A stretch of 64,000 nucleotides of DNA from Deltaproteobacteria bacterium (GCA_028818755.1 JAPPNF010000087.1:1-64000); one strand, 5' to 3'. Shown: positions 16,136 to 24,227, counted from the stretch's first letter. Numbers and translations: made by a program. Notes: generated by a model not told the origin, from the letters alone.

Positions 16136-17952
16136 AGCGTTGGGCCAGAAAGGCCCTGACGCAGCCCGAGGGCGCGTCACCCTGGCCCGGCCCCTGGAAA
16201 CCCCGTCACCCGGCTTACAGGGCCGTCCTGGACGCTGTAGGCCGTGAATCGTGGCGCCGCCTTGTTGTCCAGGGGAGCACCCAAAGCGGCAAAACGGAGC
16301 TGCTGGCCGTCCTGGCCGGCTACTATGCCCATGTCGAGGGCGCGCCGGTCCTGATCTACACCGGCGCCATGGGCCTCAAGGCGGCGCTCGCCAAGCGGCT
16401 CAGGGAGTTCTACCGCGCCGCCCGAGACGAGGCCCTGGCCGAAGCCTACGCCCGCGAAAAGCCGCCCTACGTCCGCACCCTGCCCGGCGGCGGTTCCATC
16501 ACCGTGCTGTCCAGCACCGAGCAGACCGCGTTTCAGTCGAGGTCCGCCCGCGTCGTTATCCTTGACGAGGTTCGTTCCCATCCGGCAAGCCTGGTGCTCG
16601 CCGCGGAATCCCGTCAGGCCGCCTGGACGAAGCGAGACCCCAAGACCATAGCCGTGTCCAGCGCCGCGCCCCGGCCGCCCTGCCGCATTACCGAGCTGCT
16701 GGAGCGTTCCGACTATCGGACCTGGCGCTTTCCCGCCCCGTGCTGCGGCGCGGAGATCCCCGCGGACTGGTCGCTGGTCGACGGCTACGGCGAAGATCCC
16801 GAGCTGGCGTTCTTCGCCTGCCCGCGCTGCGACGCCCGCATGGATTCGCCGGCGTTCAAGGACGCCTGTTCGCGGGGGCGGTTCACGGCGACCCGGACGG
16901 CCGCGGACAAGGGCAGTCTCGGCTTTCACATCCCCGAGCAGCTATCCCCGGCGGTTCCCCTGGCCGAACAGGCCCGGAAGCACACATCGGCGCTCGTGGC
17001 CTACAGGAACACCGGACAGGACCGGGAGTTGCAGGACTTCCACGCTGACGCCCTGGCGGCGACGTACAGGGACGTGAACACCACCATCGACCCCGAGGCC
17101 GCCCGCGTGGCCTGCAAGGCGCGCTACAACCCGGACGCGTTCCTGCCCGCCGGCGTGGCCTGCATCACCATGAGCTGCGACACGCAGGACGACAGACTGG
17201 AGGTCGAGATTGCCGGTTGGGGAGCCGTCGAGGTCGCCCAGGACGCGGCCACGAAACTCAACCTGGAGCGCCGCCACGGCTGGCAAAGCTGGCGCGTCGG
17301 CGACCGCTTTTTCCGCCTGCTTCGGTACGGCATCGCCTATCGCGTCCTGCCCGGTTCCCCGGACGGTGACGAGGTGTGGCAGGCCCTGAACGAGCTGAGG
17401 GCGCGGCGGTACAAGGTCGGGAGCCCGGACGGCCCCGAGCTGCGCGCCGGACTCTGCCTTGTGGACGCCGGCGGCCACCACACCGAACGCGTACGCGCCT
17501 GGAGCCGTTCCACGGACCACACCGGGGCGGCCTGCAAGGGCGCGTCACGGCCTGGCCAGCCGCTGGCCCGGACAGCTCACACCCGCGACATAACCGCGGA
17601 GTACGGCGCCACCGGCCTGACGTTCGTGGGAACCGACGCCGCGAAGGATATCGTTCTCGGCTGCGTCCGGCGCTCAACCCTGGCCGCTGACCTTTCGTGG
17701 TGCTGGCCCGATGACGAGAGCGCGCACGGCTACGACTGGCGCTACTTCGCCGGCCTGTGCGGCTCCGAACAGCGGATGATGGTGACTTCCAAAATCACCG
17801 GGTTTGCGACGTCGCGCTACGTCAAGCATCCGTCCGTCGCCAACGAGCCGTTGGACCTGGCCGTCTACAACCTGAGCGCCGTCGCCTTGATCGGCCTGCC
17901 GCGGCTGATCCAGAACGCCGCCGCGTTGCGGCTTGTGAAGGGAGCCGCATGA
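16087..17952 (+). CDS. Large terminase, GpA (lambda) family
   Basis: A 621-residue DNA-packaging motor of the lambda gpA family. The N-terminal ATPase has Walker A GSTQSGKTE and Walker B VVILDEV; a zinc-ribbon pair CCGAE and CPRCD follows near residue 220; the C-terminal nuclease domain shows ITMSCDTQDDRLEVEI and LCLVDAGGHHT. The family normally needs a small terminase (Nu1) for cos or pac recognition; none is recognisable here. A GTG start at 16087 gives the expected N-terminus. Having the terminase after capsid and protease is the reverse of the usual phage order. Confidence 0.92.
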   Translation: MESRTHKPRRLASGPVERWARKALTQPEGASPWPGPWKPRHPAYRAVLDAVGRESWRRLVVQGSTQSGKTELLAVLAGYYAHVEGAPVLIYTGAMGLKAALAKRLREFYRAARDEALAEAYAREKPPYVRTLPGGGSITVLSSTEQTAFQSRSARVVILDEVRSHPASLVLAAESRQAAWTKRDPKTIAVSSAAPRPPCRITELLERSDYRTWRFPAPCCGAEIPADWSLVDGYGEDPELAFFACPRCDARMDSPAFKDACSRGRFTATRTAADKGSLGFHIPEQLSPAVPLAEQARKHTSALVAYRNTGQDRELQDFHADALAATYRDVNTTIDPEAARVACKARYNPDAFLPAGVACITMSCDTQDDRLEVEIAGWGAVEVAQDAATKLNLERRHGWQSWRVGDRFFRLLRYGIAYRVLPGSPDGDEVWQALNELRARRYKVGSPDGPELRAGLCLVDAGGHHTERVRAWSRSTDHTGAACKGASRPGQPLARTAHTRDITAEYGATGLTFVGTDAAKDIVLGCVRRSTLAADLSWCWPDDESAHGYDWRYFAGLCGSEQRMMVTSKITGFATSRYVKHPSVANEPLDLAVYNLSAVALIGLPRLIQNAAALRLVKGAA

Positions 17953-18191
17953 GCAGCGCCGTTGACGCCATCATTGCCCGTGACGAGGCGTTCCTTGAAA
18001 TCCTCGTGAACGCAAGGACCGAGGCCGGGACCACCGAGGGTATCGTTGAAATCTCGCTGCCGGACGGAAGGCAGGAGCGTTACATCAACTTGCAGGCCCT
18101 GAGCACCCACATTGCCGAGGTGGACGCCCGCATTGCGATTCTCAAGGCCGGACGCATAGGCGCCCAGTTCGTCGGGCAGGTGTACCGATGA
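17949..18191 (+). CDS. gpW-like head-joining protein
   Basis: An 80-residue protein starting with ATG 17949 inside the terminase stop (ATGA). Its size, the AIIARDEAFLEILVNAR helix and the NLQALSTHIAEVDARIAIL segment fit gpW-like proteins, which in lambda sit just downstream of the terminase and help close the filled head. In lambda, gpW also lies next to gpA, so the A-W pairing is kept although the block has moved behind the capsid genes. The family call is by pattern and position and should be confirmed. Confidence 0.65.
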   Translation: MSSAVDAIIARDEAFLEILVNARTEAGTTEGIVEISLPDGRQERYINLQALSTHIAEVDARIAILKAGRIGAQFVGQVYR

Positions 18192-18281
18192 GAAGGACGG
18201 TCGCCCGGCTGTTCCGATCTCCAGCCTGACGACAGGGGGCGGGCGGACTCGTTCACCCGCCGCGGCCCCCACCACCCTGCA

Positions 18282-18545
18282 ATGAAAACCCATCTCGGCA
18301 AGGGAGTCACCACCGCCCGCAAGCTCCCCGATGGCCCGGACTTCCAATGGCGCCGCCGCACCGCCGTCCGTGAGGTGGCGGACGGGATACGTGTTCAGGA
18401 AACGACGGCGTTGACCTACCAACCCATCGAATCCGGCGCCCAGGTGCGGGACAGCTCCGGCCGCTGGCACGTCACCCGAGCGGACATCACCGAGAGCGCC
18501 GGCCATGAACCGCTGTACACGCTCCGCATTACCCGCATAGCATGA
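18282..18545 (+). CDS. Small hypothetical, possible head-completion protein
   Basis: An 87-residue protein, mostly beta by appearance (GIRVQETTALTYQPIESGAQ, DSSGRWHVTRADI), of no family I recognise. Located after the gpW-like gene it could be a head-tail connector or stopper, which in a tail-less satellite would have to fit a helper phage's tail. It overlaps the next gene by four bases. Confidence 0.6.
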   Translation: MKTHLGKGVTTARKLPDGPDFQWRRRTAVREVADGIRVQETTALTYQPIESGAQVRDSSGRWHVTRADITESAGHEPLYTLRITRIA

Positions 18546-18745
18546 AGTCCGTTGCGGAGATCGCCGCGGCCATCCGTACAGACGGCGCCCCCGGACCCTG
18601 GACGCCAACGGGCAGGACCCGGCGCACCCTGGCCGCCGGTCGACCCGTCCAGCTCCGCGAATACGCCGATCCCCACGGCTGCACCGTCTGGACCGACAAG
18701 CGACCCGCCAAGCCCAAACCCCGCACCCGCGCCGGATGGGCCTGA
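18542..18745 (+). CDS. Small basic hypothetical protein
   Basis: A 67-residue protein ending in a strongly basic tail (TDKRPAKPKPRTRAGWA). It starts with ATG inside the preceding stop (ATGA), so it is probably translated with it. No family is recognised. Confidence 0.55.
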   Translation: MKSVAEIAAAIRTDGAPGPWTPTGRTRRTLAAGRPVQLREYADPHGCTVWTDKRPAKPKPRTRAGWA

Positions 18746-18758
18746 CCGGCAATGTGTG

Positions 18759-18772
18759 GGAACCTACAGGAA
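18759..18772 (-). repeat. Right-end inverted copy of the 14-bp integrase-promoter repeat
   Basis: GGAACCTACAGGAA is the exact reverse complement of 9528-9541. Located 5 bases before the TTGACA box at 18777. Likely an arm-type binding site shared by both element ends. Confidence 0.6.
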
Positions 18773-18776
18773 CGAA

Positions 18777-18807
18777 TTGACAACCGTGGGCGGTTTGTGG
18801 CTAGAAT
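18777..18807 (+). promoter_or_regulatory. Promoter before the element's last gene
   Basis: TTGACA (18777-18782), 19 bases, TAGAAT (18802-18807), just ahead of the small membrane-protein gene at 18826. Spacing is two bases longer than ideal. Confidence 0.5.
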
Positions 18808-18825
18808 GGTGCAGGAGACACCACC

Positions 18826-19038
18826 ATGTCCACGTACGAAATCGCTTCCCTGATCATCGCCTCTGCCCAAGCCGCCGCCGCCACCGGCGCCGCAATCGGC
18901 ATCTGGCGTGGCATCAACCAGATGGCCAAGGCCAGCGAACAGCGCAGCAAGCGCGAGGATCAGCACCACGCCGAGGCCATGACCGCCCTTCGAGCCCTGA
19001 TCGAGCGCACCGCACCGCACCCGGACGCCGCGCAATAA
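18826..19038 (+). CDS. Small membrane protein of the element
   Basis: A 70-residue protein with one hydrophobic N-terminal helix (about residues 5-26, rich in Ala and Ile) followed by a charged helix (EQRSKREDQHHAEAMTAL). It has its own promoter and is the last gene before attR. It resembles holin-sized or accessory proteins only in size. A clear paralogue lies just outside attR at 19242, with the shared pattern IW-GI-QM...KRED..HAE.M.AL.AL. Function is unknown. Confidence 0.65.
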   Translation: MSTYEIASLIIASAQAAAATGAAIGIWRGINQMAKASEQRSKREDQHHAEAMTALRALIERTAPHPDAAQ

Positions 19039-19040
19039 CC

Positions 19041-19079
19041 CGTGGGTCAGACCGTGGGACATGGTTCGATTCCTGAAAC
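19041..19079 (+). repeat. Right-end arm-type repeats
   Basis: 19041-19070 repeats the left-end 9551-9580 (CGTGGGTCA and CGTGGGACA motifs, 26 of 30 bases). GGTTCGATTCCTGAAAC (19063-19079) is the exact inverted form of 9585-9601 and contains the core of the att sequence. Confidence 0.65.
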
Positions 19080-19114
19080 CACGTATTCAATGAAATCGGT
19101 TAGTTAGCCTTCCT

Positions 19115-19135
19115 GTTCGATTCCTGGCGGGCGCA
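19115..19135 (+). repeat. attR: duplicate of tRNA-Arg 3' end
   Basis: Exact 21-bp copy of 9413-9433. The rest of the tRNA is absent here, as expected for the distal end of an element that restored the tRNA gene at its integrase end. Confidence 0.93.
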
Positions 19136-19241
19136 CCATCCACCCTTCTCCCGTGTGGAGTTTACATGAAAGGACCGTACCGCACGGCTTCCGCAAGTTA
19201 CATCGCAAGGTGGTGAGCATCGCGAAAAAGAAGGTGGCAGC

Positions 19242-19508
19242 ATGACACCAACGGAATGGATAGCGACAGGACAACTTGCCGTCTCGGCTCTTGCCGTCGT
19301 GTCCATCTGGTTCGGCATTCTGCAAATGCGCCGGGCGGGTGACCAACGCGAGAAGCGTGAGGACGCCAGGCATGCCGAATCCATGCGGGCGCTGGAGGCG
19401 TTGGTGTCGGGCCTTGAACGCCAGGGCGAGGCGCTTGAACGCCAGGGCGCAGCGCTTGAACGCCAAGGGCAGGCTTTGGAAGCCGCCTGGACCGAGCGGA
19501 AGTCATGA
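19242..19508 (+). CDS. Paralogue of the satellite's last gene, outside attR
   Basis: An 88-residue protein with an N-terminal membrane helix (about residues 6-26) and a charged helix, clearly related to the protein at 18826. The C-terminus carries three near-identical seven-residue units, ERQGEAL, ERQGAAL and ERQGQAL, which suggests a short coiled coil grown by slippage. GAAGGTGG precedes ATG 19242. Because it lies beyond attR, it is probably left from an earlier or tandem integration of a related element into the same tRNA gene. Confidence 0.7.
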   Translation: MTPTEWIATGQLAVSALAVVSIWFGILQMRRAGDQREKREDARHAESMRALEALVSGLERQGEALERQGAALERQGQALEAAWTERKS

Positions 19509-19551
19509 CGGCGGCGGCTCTTACACATTCCCCAAAACACATTCCGGGCGT

Positions 19552-20988
19552 CTATTGAGAAGATTCCTCCGGCACCGGCGTGAAGTTGAAGTCTTCGTGC
19601 GACAGGATAGCGTCAACACCTCCAAGTCTCTTGATTCGGGCTTCCTGGTCGGCGAAGACACGTCGGTTGACGTCCACCGGATCGACGATCCTGCGGAGTT
19701 CGTGGTAGAGGCGTTCTTGGACAGCATGCGTCTCGGGCCGCCCGGCAAGGTCCTTTTCCTCAAAGGGGTCAGCCGAAAGATCGAACAGTTGAGGCGCATA
19801 GTCGACGTAATGCACGAGCTTCCAGCTCGCTTGGCGCACCATGAACTGGCCCGTTAGCGAGCCGTCGTCGTGTAGCTCGCTGAACACCACGCGGTCCGCC
19901 GGCTGCTCCCGCGCCAGGGCGATCAGGTTGTCGCCGGGAAGCGTTCGTTCCCGCGCGTCGAGCGCCCCACACATCGTCGCGACTACCGTGGGATAGATGT
20001 CCACCAGCGATACCGGAGTGGGACATCTTTTTCCGCCAGCCACGCCTGGTCCCGAGATCAACAGTGGAACGCCGCTCGACTCTTCGTACATCACCGACTT
20101 CCCCCACAACCCGCGGTTGCCGAGGCTCTCACCGTGATCGGAGGTGTAGATGACCAGGGTATCGTCGTCGAAGCCACTCTCGTCAAGCGCCGCCAGGATT
20201 CTGCCGATCTGGAAGTCCAGGAAGGAGCATAGCCCGTAATAGGCCTTCATGCCGACGGCCAGGCGCTCGACGTCGAAGAAATCGTCGTAGTTCCAGGTTT
20301 CCCGGTAGTGGGCTATCACCGGGTGGTCCGGGCGGTCGGCCTTCCCGTATAGGCGAGGCCCCGGCAGGTCGAGATGGCTGTAGAGGTCGTAGAATTCCTC
20401 GGGCGCGATCAGTGGATAGTGGGGTGAGACCATGGATGAGAATAGCGCCCAGGAGCCGCGGTCCTTGCGCCTGCCACGTTCGCGGATCCAGCGCACGGTC
20501 GCATCGGCCACCCGTGAGTCGAACCGGGTATAGGGCGACGGCCCGCGTCCGGCCTCCGCGGCCAGCGCCCGCGCCACCTCGCGGACGCGCTTCTCCGTGC
20601 GCAGCAGGCCGTGAAGGTCCCCTAGTCCATCCACGACGTAGATTGGGTGGTACACCTCGCTGAAGCCGTGGTCGTCGTCGGGGCCGCGAAAGTGGAGCTT
20701 CCCGATGGATACGACGTCATACCCCGCATCGCGCAGCCGGTGGTGCCAGGACGGGACTCTGCCGTCGTAGGGGGCGGCACTGTCCCAGTACCCGGTACGG
20801 TGGACGTACTCTCCGGTGGCGAGACTCGCGCGCGACGGCACGCAGATGGGAGAGTTGCAGTAGGCGTTCTCGAAGACGGTCCCGCGCGCGGCCAGGGCGT
20901 CGAGGTTGGGGGTTCTGACGAACCGGTTCCCGTAACAGCCGGCGATCTCCCGGCTGTGCTCGTCCGACATGATGAGCAACACGTTCAT
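19552..20988 (-). CDS. Sulfatase (choline-sulfatase-like), Cys type
   Basis: A 478-residue member of the formylglycine-dependent sulfatases. The modification site is CVPSR beginning at Cys49, so it needs the formylglycine-generating enzyme, which is not in this window. Metal-binding residues are seen in MSDEHSREIAGCYG at the start and YTSDHGESLG in the later part. No signal peptide, so a cytoplasmic substrate is likely. The overall pattern resembles choline-sulfatases and related small-molecule sulfatases; the substrate is not certain. It lies 65 bases downstream of the BMP transporter protein gene in the same direction, but these may be separate units. Confidence 0.85.
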   Translation of the reverse strand: MNVLLIMSDEHSREIAGCYGNRFVRTPNLDALAARGTVFENAYCNSPICVPSRASLATGEYVHRTGYWDSAAPYDGRVPSWHHRLRDAGYDVVSIGKLHFRGPDDDHGFSEVYHPIYVVDGLGDLHGLLRTEKRVREVARALAAEAGRGPSPYTRFDSRVADATVRWIRERGRRKDRGSWALFSSMVSPHYPLIAPEEFYDLYSHLDLPGPRLYGKADRPDHPVIAHYRETWNYDDFFDVERLAVGMKAYYGLCSFLDFQIGRILAALDESGFDDDTLVIYTSDHGESLGNRGLWGKSVMYEESSGVPLLISGPGVAGGKRCPTPVSLVDIYPTVVATMCGALDARERTLPGDNLIALAREQPADRVVFSELHDDGSLTGQFMVRQASWKLVHYVDYAPQLFDLSADPFEEKDLAGRPETHAVQERLYHELRRIVDPVDVNRRVFADQEARIKRLGGVDAILSHEDFNFTPVPEESSQ

Positions 20989-21053
20989 GCTTCAAGCGTC
21001 TAGGACGAGCACAGTCCGGTGCGGCGGCCCGCTCGTTACGGCAAGATTGTCCG

Positions 21054-22121
21054 TTACTTCGGCAGCTTGTCGTCGATCCCCTTGATGTACCAGTTCATAC
21101 CCAGCAGCGTGCCGTCGTCGAGGTTCTTGCCCTTGGGCACGGCCAGGGAGCCGTCCTGCTTGTAGATGGGGCCGGCGAAGGCGTGCATCTTGCCGGAGCG
21201 GATCTTCTCCTCGGTGGCCTTGGCCATGGCGGCGACGTCCGCGGGCATGTTGGTGTACGGGGCCATCCCGACCATGCCGGTATCCATTCCGCCCCAGGTG
21301 TCCGTGGACTTCCACGACCCGTCGAGCACCGCCTTGGTGCGCTGGACGTAGTAGGGCTGCCAGTCGTCGATGATGGCGGTGAGCTGGGTCTTGGGTCCGA
21401 ACTTGATCATGTCGGACGCCTGCCCGAAAGCCAGGGCGCCCTTCTCGCCGGCGATCTGCATCGGTGCCGTGGAATCGGTGTGCTGGGTGATGATGTCGGC
21501 TCCCTGGCCGATCAGCACCTTGGCGGCATCGGCTTCCTTGCCGGGATCGAACCAGGAGTTCACCCACACGGTCTTGATCTTGAAATTGGGGTTGATGGAC
21601 TGGGCGCCGAGCATGAAGGAGTTGATGCCGCGGACCACCTCCGGGATCGGAAAAGAGGCGATGTAGCCGGCCACGCCGCTCTTCGACAGCTTCGCGGCGA
21701 TCTGGCCGATGACGTAGCGGCCTTCGTAGAAGCGCGAGGAGTAGGTCGCCACGTTCTTGGCGCGCTTGTAGCCCGTGGCGTGCTCGAACTTCACCTTCGG
21801 GAAACGCTTGGCCACCTTGATGGTGGGGTCCATGAAGCCGAAGGAGGTGGTGAAGATCAGGCCGGCGCCCTGGCGCGCCAGGCGCGTGATGGCGCGTTCG
21901 GTGTCCGGGCCCTCGGCGACCTTCTCGATGTAGAGGGTCTTGACCTTCTTGCCCAGGGCCTTCTCGACGGCTAGGCGGCCCTGGTCGTGCTGGTAGGTCC
22001 AGCCGTGGTCGCCGATGGGACCGACATAGACGAAACCGACCTTCAGGGCGTCGGCGCCGAGTGCGCCGGAGGCGGCCAGGGACAGTGCAAGGACGGCTGC
22101 CAGCACGATCGACTTTTTCAT
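21054..22121 (-). CDS. BMP/PnrA-family substrate-binding protein of ABC transporter
   Basis: A 355-residue periplasmic binding protein of the basic membrane protein family, which binds purine nucleosides or related compounds. It has a classical signal peptide (MKKSIVLAAVLALSLAASGALGA) with an ALG-A cleavage site and no lipobox Cys, then VGFVYVGPIGDHGWTYQHDQG, a family hallmark. It is the last gene of the four-gene leftward transporter cluster, consistent with high expression from a long message or an extra promoter in the 40-base gap. Confidence 0.9.
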   Translation of the reverse strand: MKKSIVLAAVLALSLAASGALGADALKVGFVYVGPIGDHGWTYQHDQGRLAVEKALGKKVKTLYIEKVAEGPDTERAITRLARQGAGLIFTTSFGFMDPTIKVAKRFPKVKFEHATGYKRAKNVATYSSRFYEGRYVIGQIAAKLSKSGVAGYIASFPIPEVVRGINSFMLGAQSINPNFKIKTVWVNSWFDPGKEADAAKVLIGQGADIITQHTDSTAPMQIAGEKGALAFGQASDMIKFGPKTQLTAIIDDWQPYYVQRTKAVLDGSWKSTDTWGGMDTGMVGMAPYTNMPADVAAMAKATEEKIRSGKMHAFAGPIYKQDGSLAVPKGKNLDDGTLLGMNWYIKGIDDKLPK

Positions 22122-22161
22122 TTCTTCCTCCTTGGAATGGGTGAATGGTGCCGCCGGCGGT

Positions 22162-23082
22162 CTACCGGTCCGGCACGAACGTTTGGCCGATACAAGCAGG
22201 TGAATTTACCTTCGTCAAGATTCGGTTTCCCGAGATGGCCAGCAGCGCGCCGATGGTCACCAGGTACGGCAGCGACGCCAGGAACTGGGGCGGAATGGTC
22301 ACCCCGATACCCTGGGCGTAAAGGCCCATGATCCACACGGCGCCGAACAGGTAGGCGCCCACGGCCACGCGGTTCGGGCTCCAGGTGGCGAACACCACCA
22401 GCGCCAGCGCGATCCAGCCGCGGCCGGCCGTCATGTTCTCGATCCACTGCGGCGTGTACACGAGGGACAGGTAGCCTCCCGCCAGTCCCGCGCACGCTCC
22501 GCCGAAAGCGATGCAGCCGTAGCGCACCGCGGCCACGTCGTAGCCCAGGGCGTGGGCCGAATGGTGATTGGCGCCGACGGCGCGGATGACCAGCCCGAGG
22601 CGGGTCCGGGAGAACATCCATGCCACGAACACGGTAATGGCGATGGAGGAATACACCAGGAGGTCCTGGCCGAACAGCACCGGCCCCACCAGCGGCAGGC
22701 CGCTCAGCCCCGGAACGTGGACGGCTCCGAGCTTGACGCCCGGAAGGCCGGTGAAGGGCTTGCCGACGAGGCCGGAGAGCCCGATGCCGAACAGTGTCAG
22801 CGCAAGCCCCGTGGCCATCTGGTTGGCGGCCAGCGTCTGGGTCAGAAAGGCGAACAGCAGCGCCATGGCGATGCCCGTGCCGATGGCCGCCATCACGCCC
22901 ACGGCCGCCGACCCGGTGGTGTACGCGGCGGCGAAGCCGCTCACCGCGCCCATGATCATCATGCCTTCGACCCCCAGGTTGAGAACGCCGGAACGTTCCG
23001 TCACAAGCTCCCCCACCGCGGCCAGCAGCAGCGGCGTCGATGCCGTGATGATGGTGAGCAGGACCGCTTCCAGCGCGCTCAT
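22162..23082 (-). CDS. ABC transporter permease, second subunit (YufQ-like)
   Basis: A 306-residue inner-membrane permease of the BPD_transp_2 family, with eight to ten hydrophobic segments. The family signature TERSGVLNLGVEGMMIMGA is near residue 30. ATG 23082 overlaps the preceding permease's stop (ATGA). It would pair with the permease at 23079-24227 to form the membrane channel for the nucleoside-type importer. The longer reading frame to 24333 runs through its neighbour in another frame and is not real. Confidence 0.9.
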   Translation of the reverse strand: MSALEAVLLTIITASTPLLLAAVGELVTERSGVLNLGVEGMMIMGAVSGFAAAYTTGSAAVGVMAAIGTGIAMALLFAFLTQTLAANQMATGLALTLFGIGLSGLVGKPFTGLPGVKLGAVHVPGLSGLPLVGPVLFGQDLLVYSSIAITVFVAWMFSRTRLGLVIRAVGANHHSAHALGYDVAAVRYGCIAFGGACAGLAGGYLSLVYTPQWIENMTAGRGWIALALVVFATWSPNRVAVGAYLFGAVWIMGLYAQGIGVTIPPQFLASLPYLVTIGALLAISGNRILTKVNSPACIGQTFVPDR

Positions 23083-24227
23083 TGCGCCGCTCCACCCGCG
23101 TCCGCGGTACGCGAGGCGCCGTGCCCGAGCCCGATGAACAGGCGCCGGCGCGACGGGTTTGACGTTGCCCATTCCAGCCGCACCCGGCAACGGACCAGCG
23201 TGTCGCAGGTCAGGATGAAGAACAGCAGCATGCCCTGGAAAACCTGGGCGGTCTTCTCGGAGATGGAAAGCTCCACCTGCGCGGCCTCGCCGCCGAGATA
23301 GCAGATGGCCAGGACCAGTCCCCCCAGCAGCGCCCCCAGCGGATTCAGCCGTCCGAGGAACGCCACGATGATGGCGGTGAAGCCGTAGCCCGGCGAAATG
23401 GTGGGCTGGAGCTGCCCCACCGGGCCGGCCACCTCGCAGATGCCGGCCAGTCCGGCCAGGGCGCCGGAGATCCCGAAGCAGAGCCAGGTGGTGCCGGCCT
23501 GCGAGAAGCCTCCGAAGCCGCCGGCGCGGGGCGCCTCCCCTCTCACCTTTATTTCGAAGCCCAAGAGGGTGCGCGACATGAAAACGGCCAGCACCAGCAC
23601 CGCGATGACCGCGAAGACCGCCCCGAGATGGACCCGGCCGTCGCCGAAGGTGGCCAGCAGATGCCAGTCGTTGAAGCCGATGGACTTGGGGAAGTTGAAG
23701 CCCTGGGGATCGCGCCACGGGCCGCGTACGAGCCAGTCCAGCAGGTACTGGGCCACGTAGACCAGCATCAGGCTGGTGAGGATCTCGTTGGCGCCGAAGC
23801 GGTTTCGCAGGAGCGCCGGCACCGCCGCCCAGGCCATGCCGCCGAGCATGCCCAGGAGCAGCATCGCCGGGATGGCCAGCGCCGAGTCCCACTGGGGCGC
23901 CAGGATGGGGATGGAGGCGCCGGCCAGGGCGCCGGCGATGAGCTGCCCTTCCGCGCCGATGTTCCAGAGATCCGCGCGGAAGCAGATGGCCAAGCCGGCG
24001 CCGATGAGAACCAGCGGGGTGGCCTTGACGATGAGCTCCTCCACCGACCACAGGGTGGTCAGGGGCCCGATGAAGTAGACGTAGTTGGCGTGCAACGGGT
24101 CGAAGCCCCGAGCGGCGAAGAGGATGCTGCCGAAGAGCACCGTGAGCGCCACGGCCAGCAGCGGAGAGGCGACCTGCATGGCCCGGCTGCGCTCCGGACG
24201 CTTTTCCAGCACCAGCCTCACGCCCAT
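23079..24227 (-). CDS. ABC transporter permease, first subunit (YufP-like)
   Basis: A 382-residue permease with multiple hydrophobic segments. The motif FRADLWNIGAEGQLIAGALAG corresponds to the conserved cytoplasmic loop of nucleoside/simple-sugar permeases. ATG 24227 lies just inside the ATPase gene (10-base overlap); GTG 24221 with a four-base overlap is a possible alternative. It is the heterodimer partner of the next gene. Confidence 0.88.
   Translation of the reverse strand: MGVRLVLEKRPERSRAMQVASPLLAVALTVLFGSILFAARGFDPLHANYVYFIGPLTTLWSVEELIVKATPLVLIGAGLAICFRADLWNIGAEGQLIAGALAGASIPILAPQWDSALAIPAMLLLGMLGGMAWAAVPALLRNRFGANEILTSLMLVYVAQYLLDWLVRGPWRDPQGFNFPKSIGFNDWHLLATFGDGRVHLGAVFAVIAVLVLAVFMSRTLLGFEIKVRGEAPRAGGFGGFSQAGTTWLCFGISGALAGLAGICEVAGPVGQLQPTISPGYGFTAIIVAFLGRLNPLGALLGGLVLAICYLGGEAAQVELSISEKTAQVFQGMLLFFILTCDTLVRCRVRLEWATSNPSRRRLFIGLGHGASRTADAGGAAQ

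Larger units (their letters stand above)
9413..19135 (+). mobile_element. Capsid-forming satellite (cfPICI-like) in tRNA-Arg
   Basis: A 9.7-kb integrated element bounded by identical 21-bp repeats, with every gene pointing right: integrase, unknown, AlpA, RepA-type ATPase, small unknown, portal, HK97 capsid, prohead protease, GpA-type terminase, gpW-like protein, two small unknowns and a small membrane protein. No tail, baseplate, lysis or full phage replication genes are recognisable. Reading frames are intact and often overlap by four bases, so it does not look decayed. Known cfPICI satellites have the same logic: they build and fill their own small capsid and borrow a helper phage's tail. 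The alternative is a prophage that cleanly lost its tail and lysis modules. Confidence 0.8.

Noticed and set aside
14027-16180. Very long minus-strand open frame (717 codons) through the capsid genes
   Set aside because: It mirrors the plus-strand portal, capsid and protease genes in high-GC DNA, has low-complexity composition and no family match. The plus-strand genes are clear.
9413-19135. The element as a complete temperate phage
   Set aside because: No tail tube, tape measure, baseplate, holin or endolysin gene could be found, and the gaps are too small to hold them.
19410-19480. Short tandem repeats as a CRISPR-like array
   Set aside because: They are seven-codon repeats (ERQGxAL) inside an open reading frame with no unique spacers. 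No other CRISPR array or cas gene is seen in the window.
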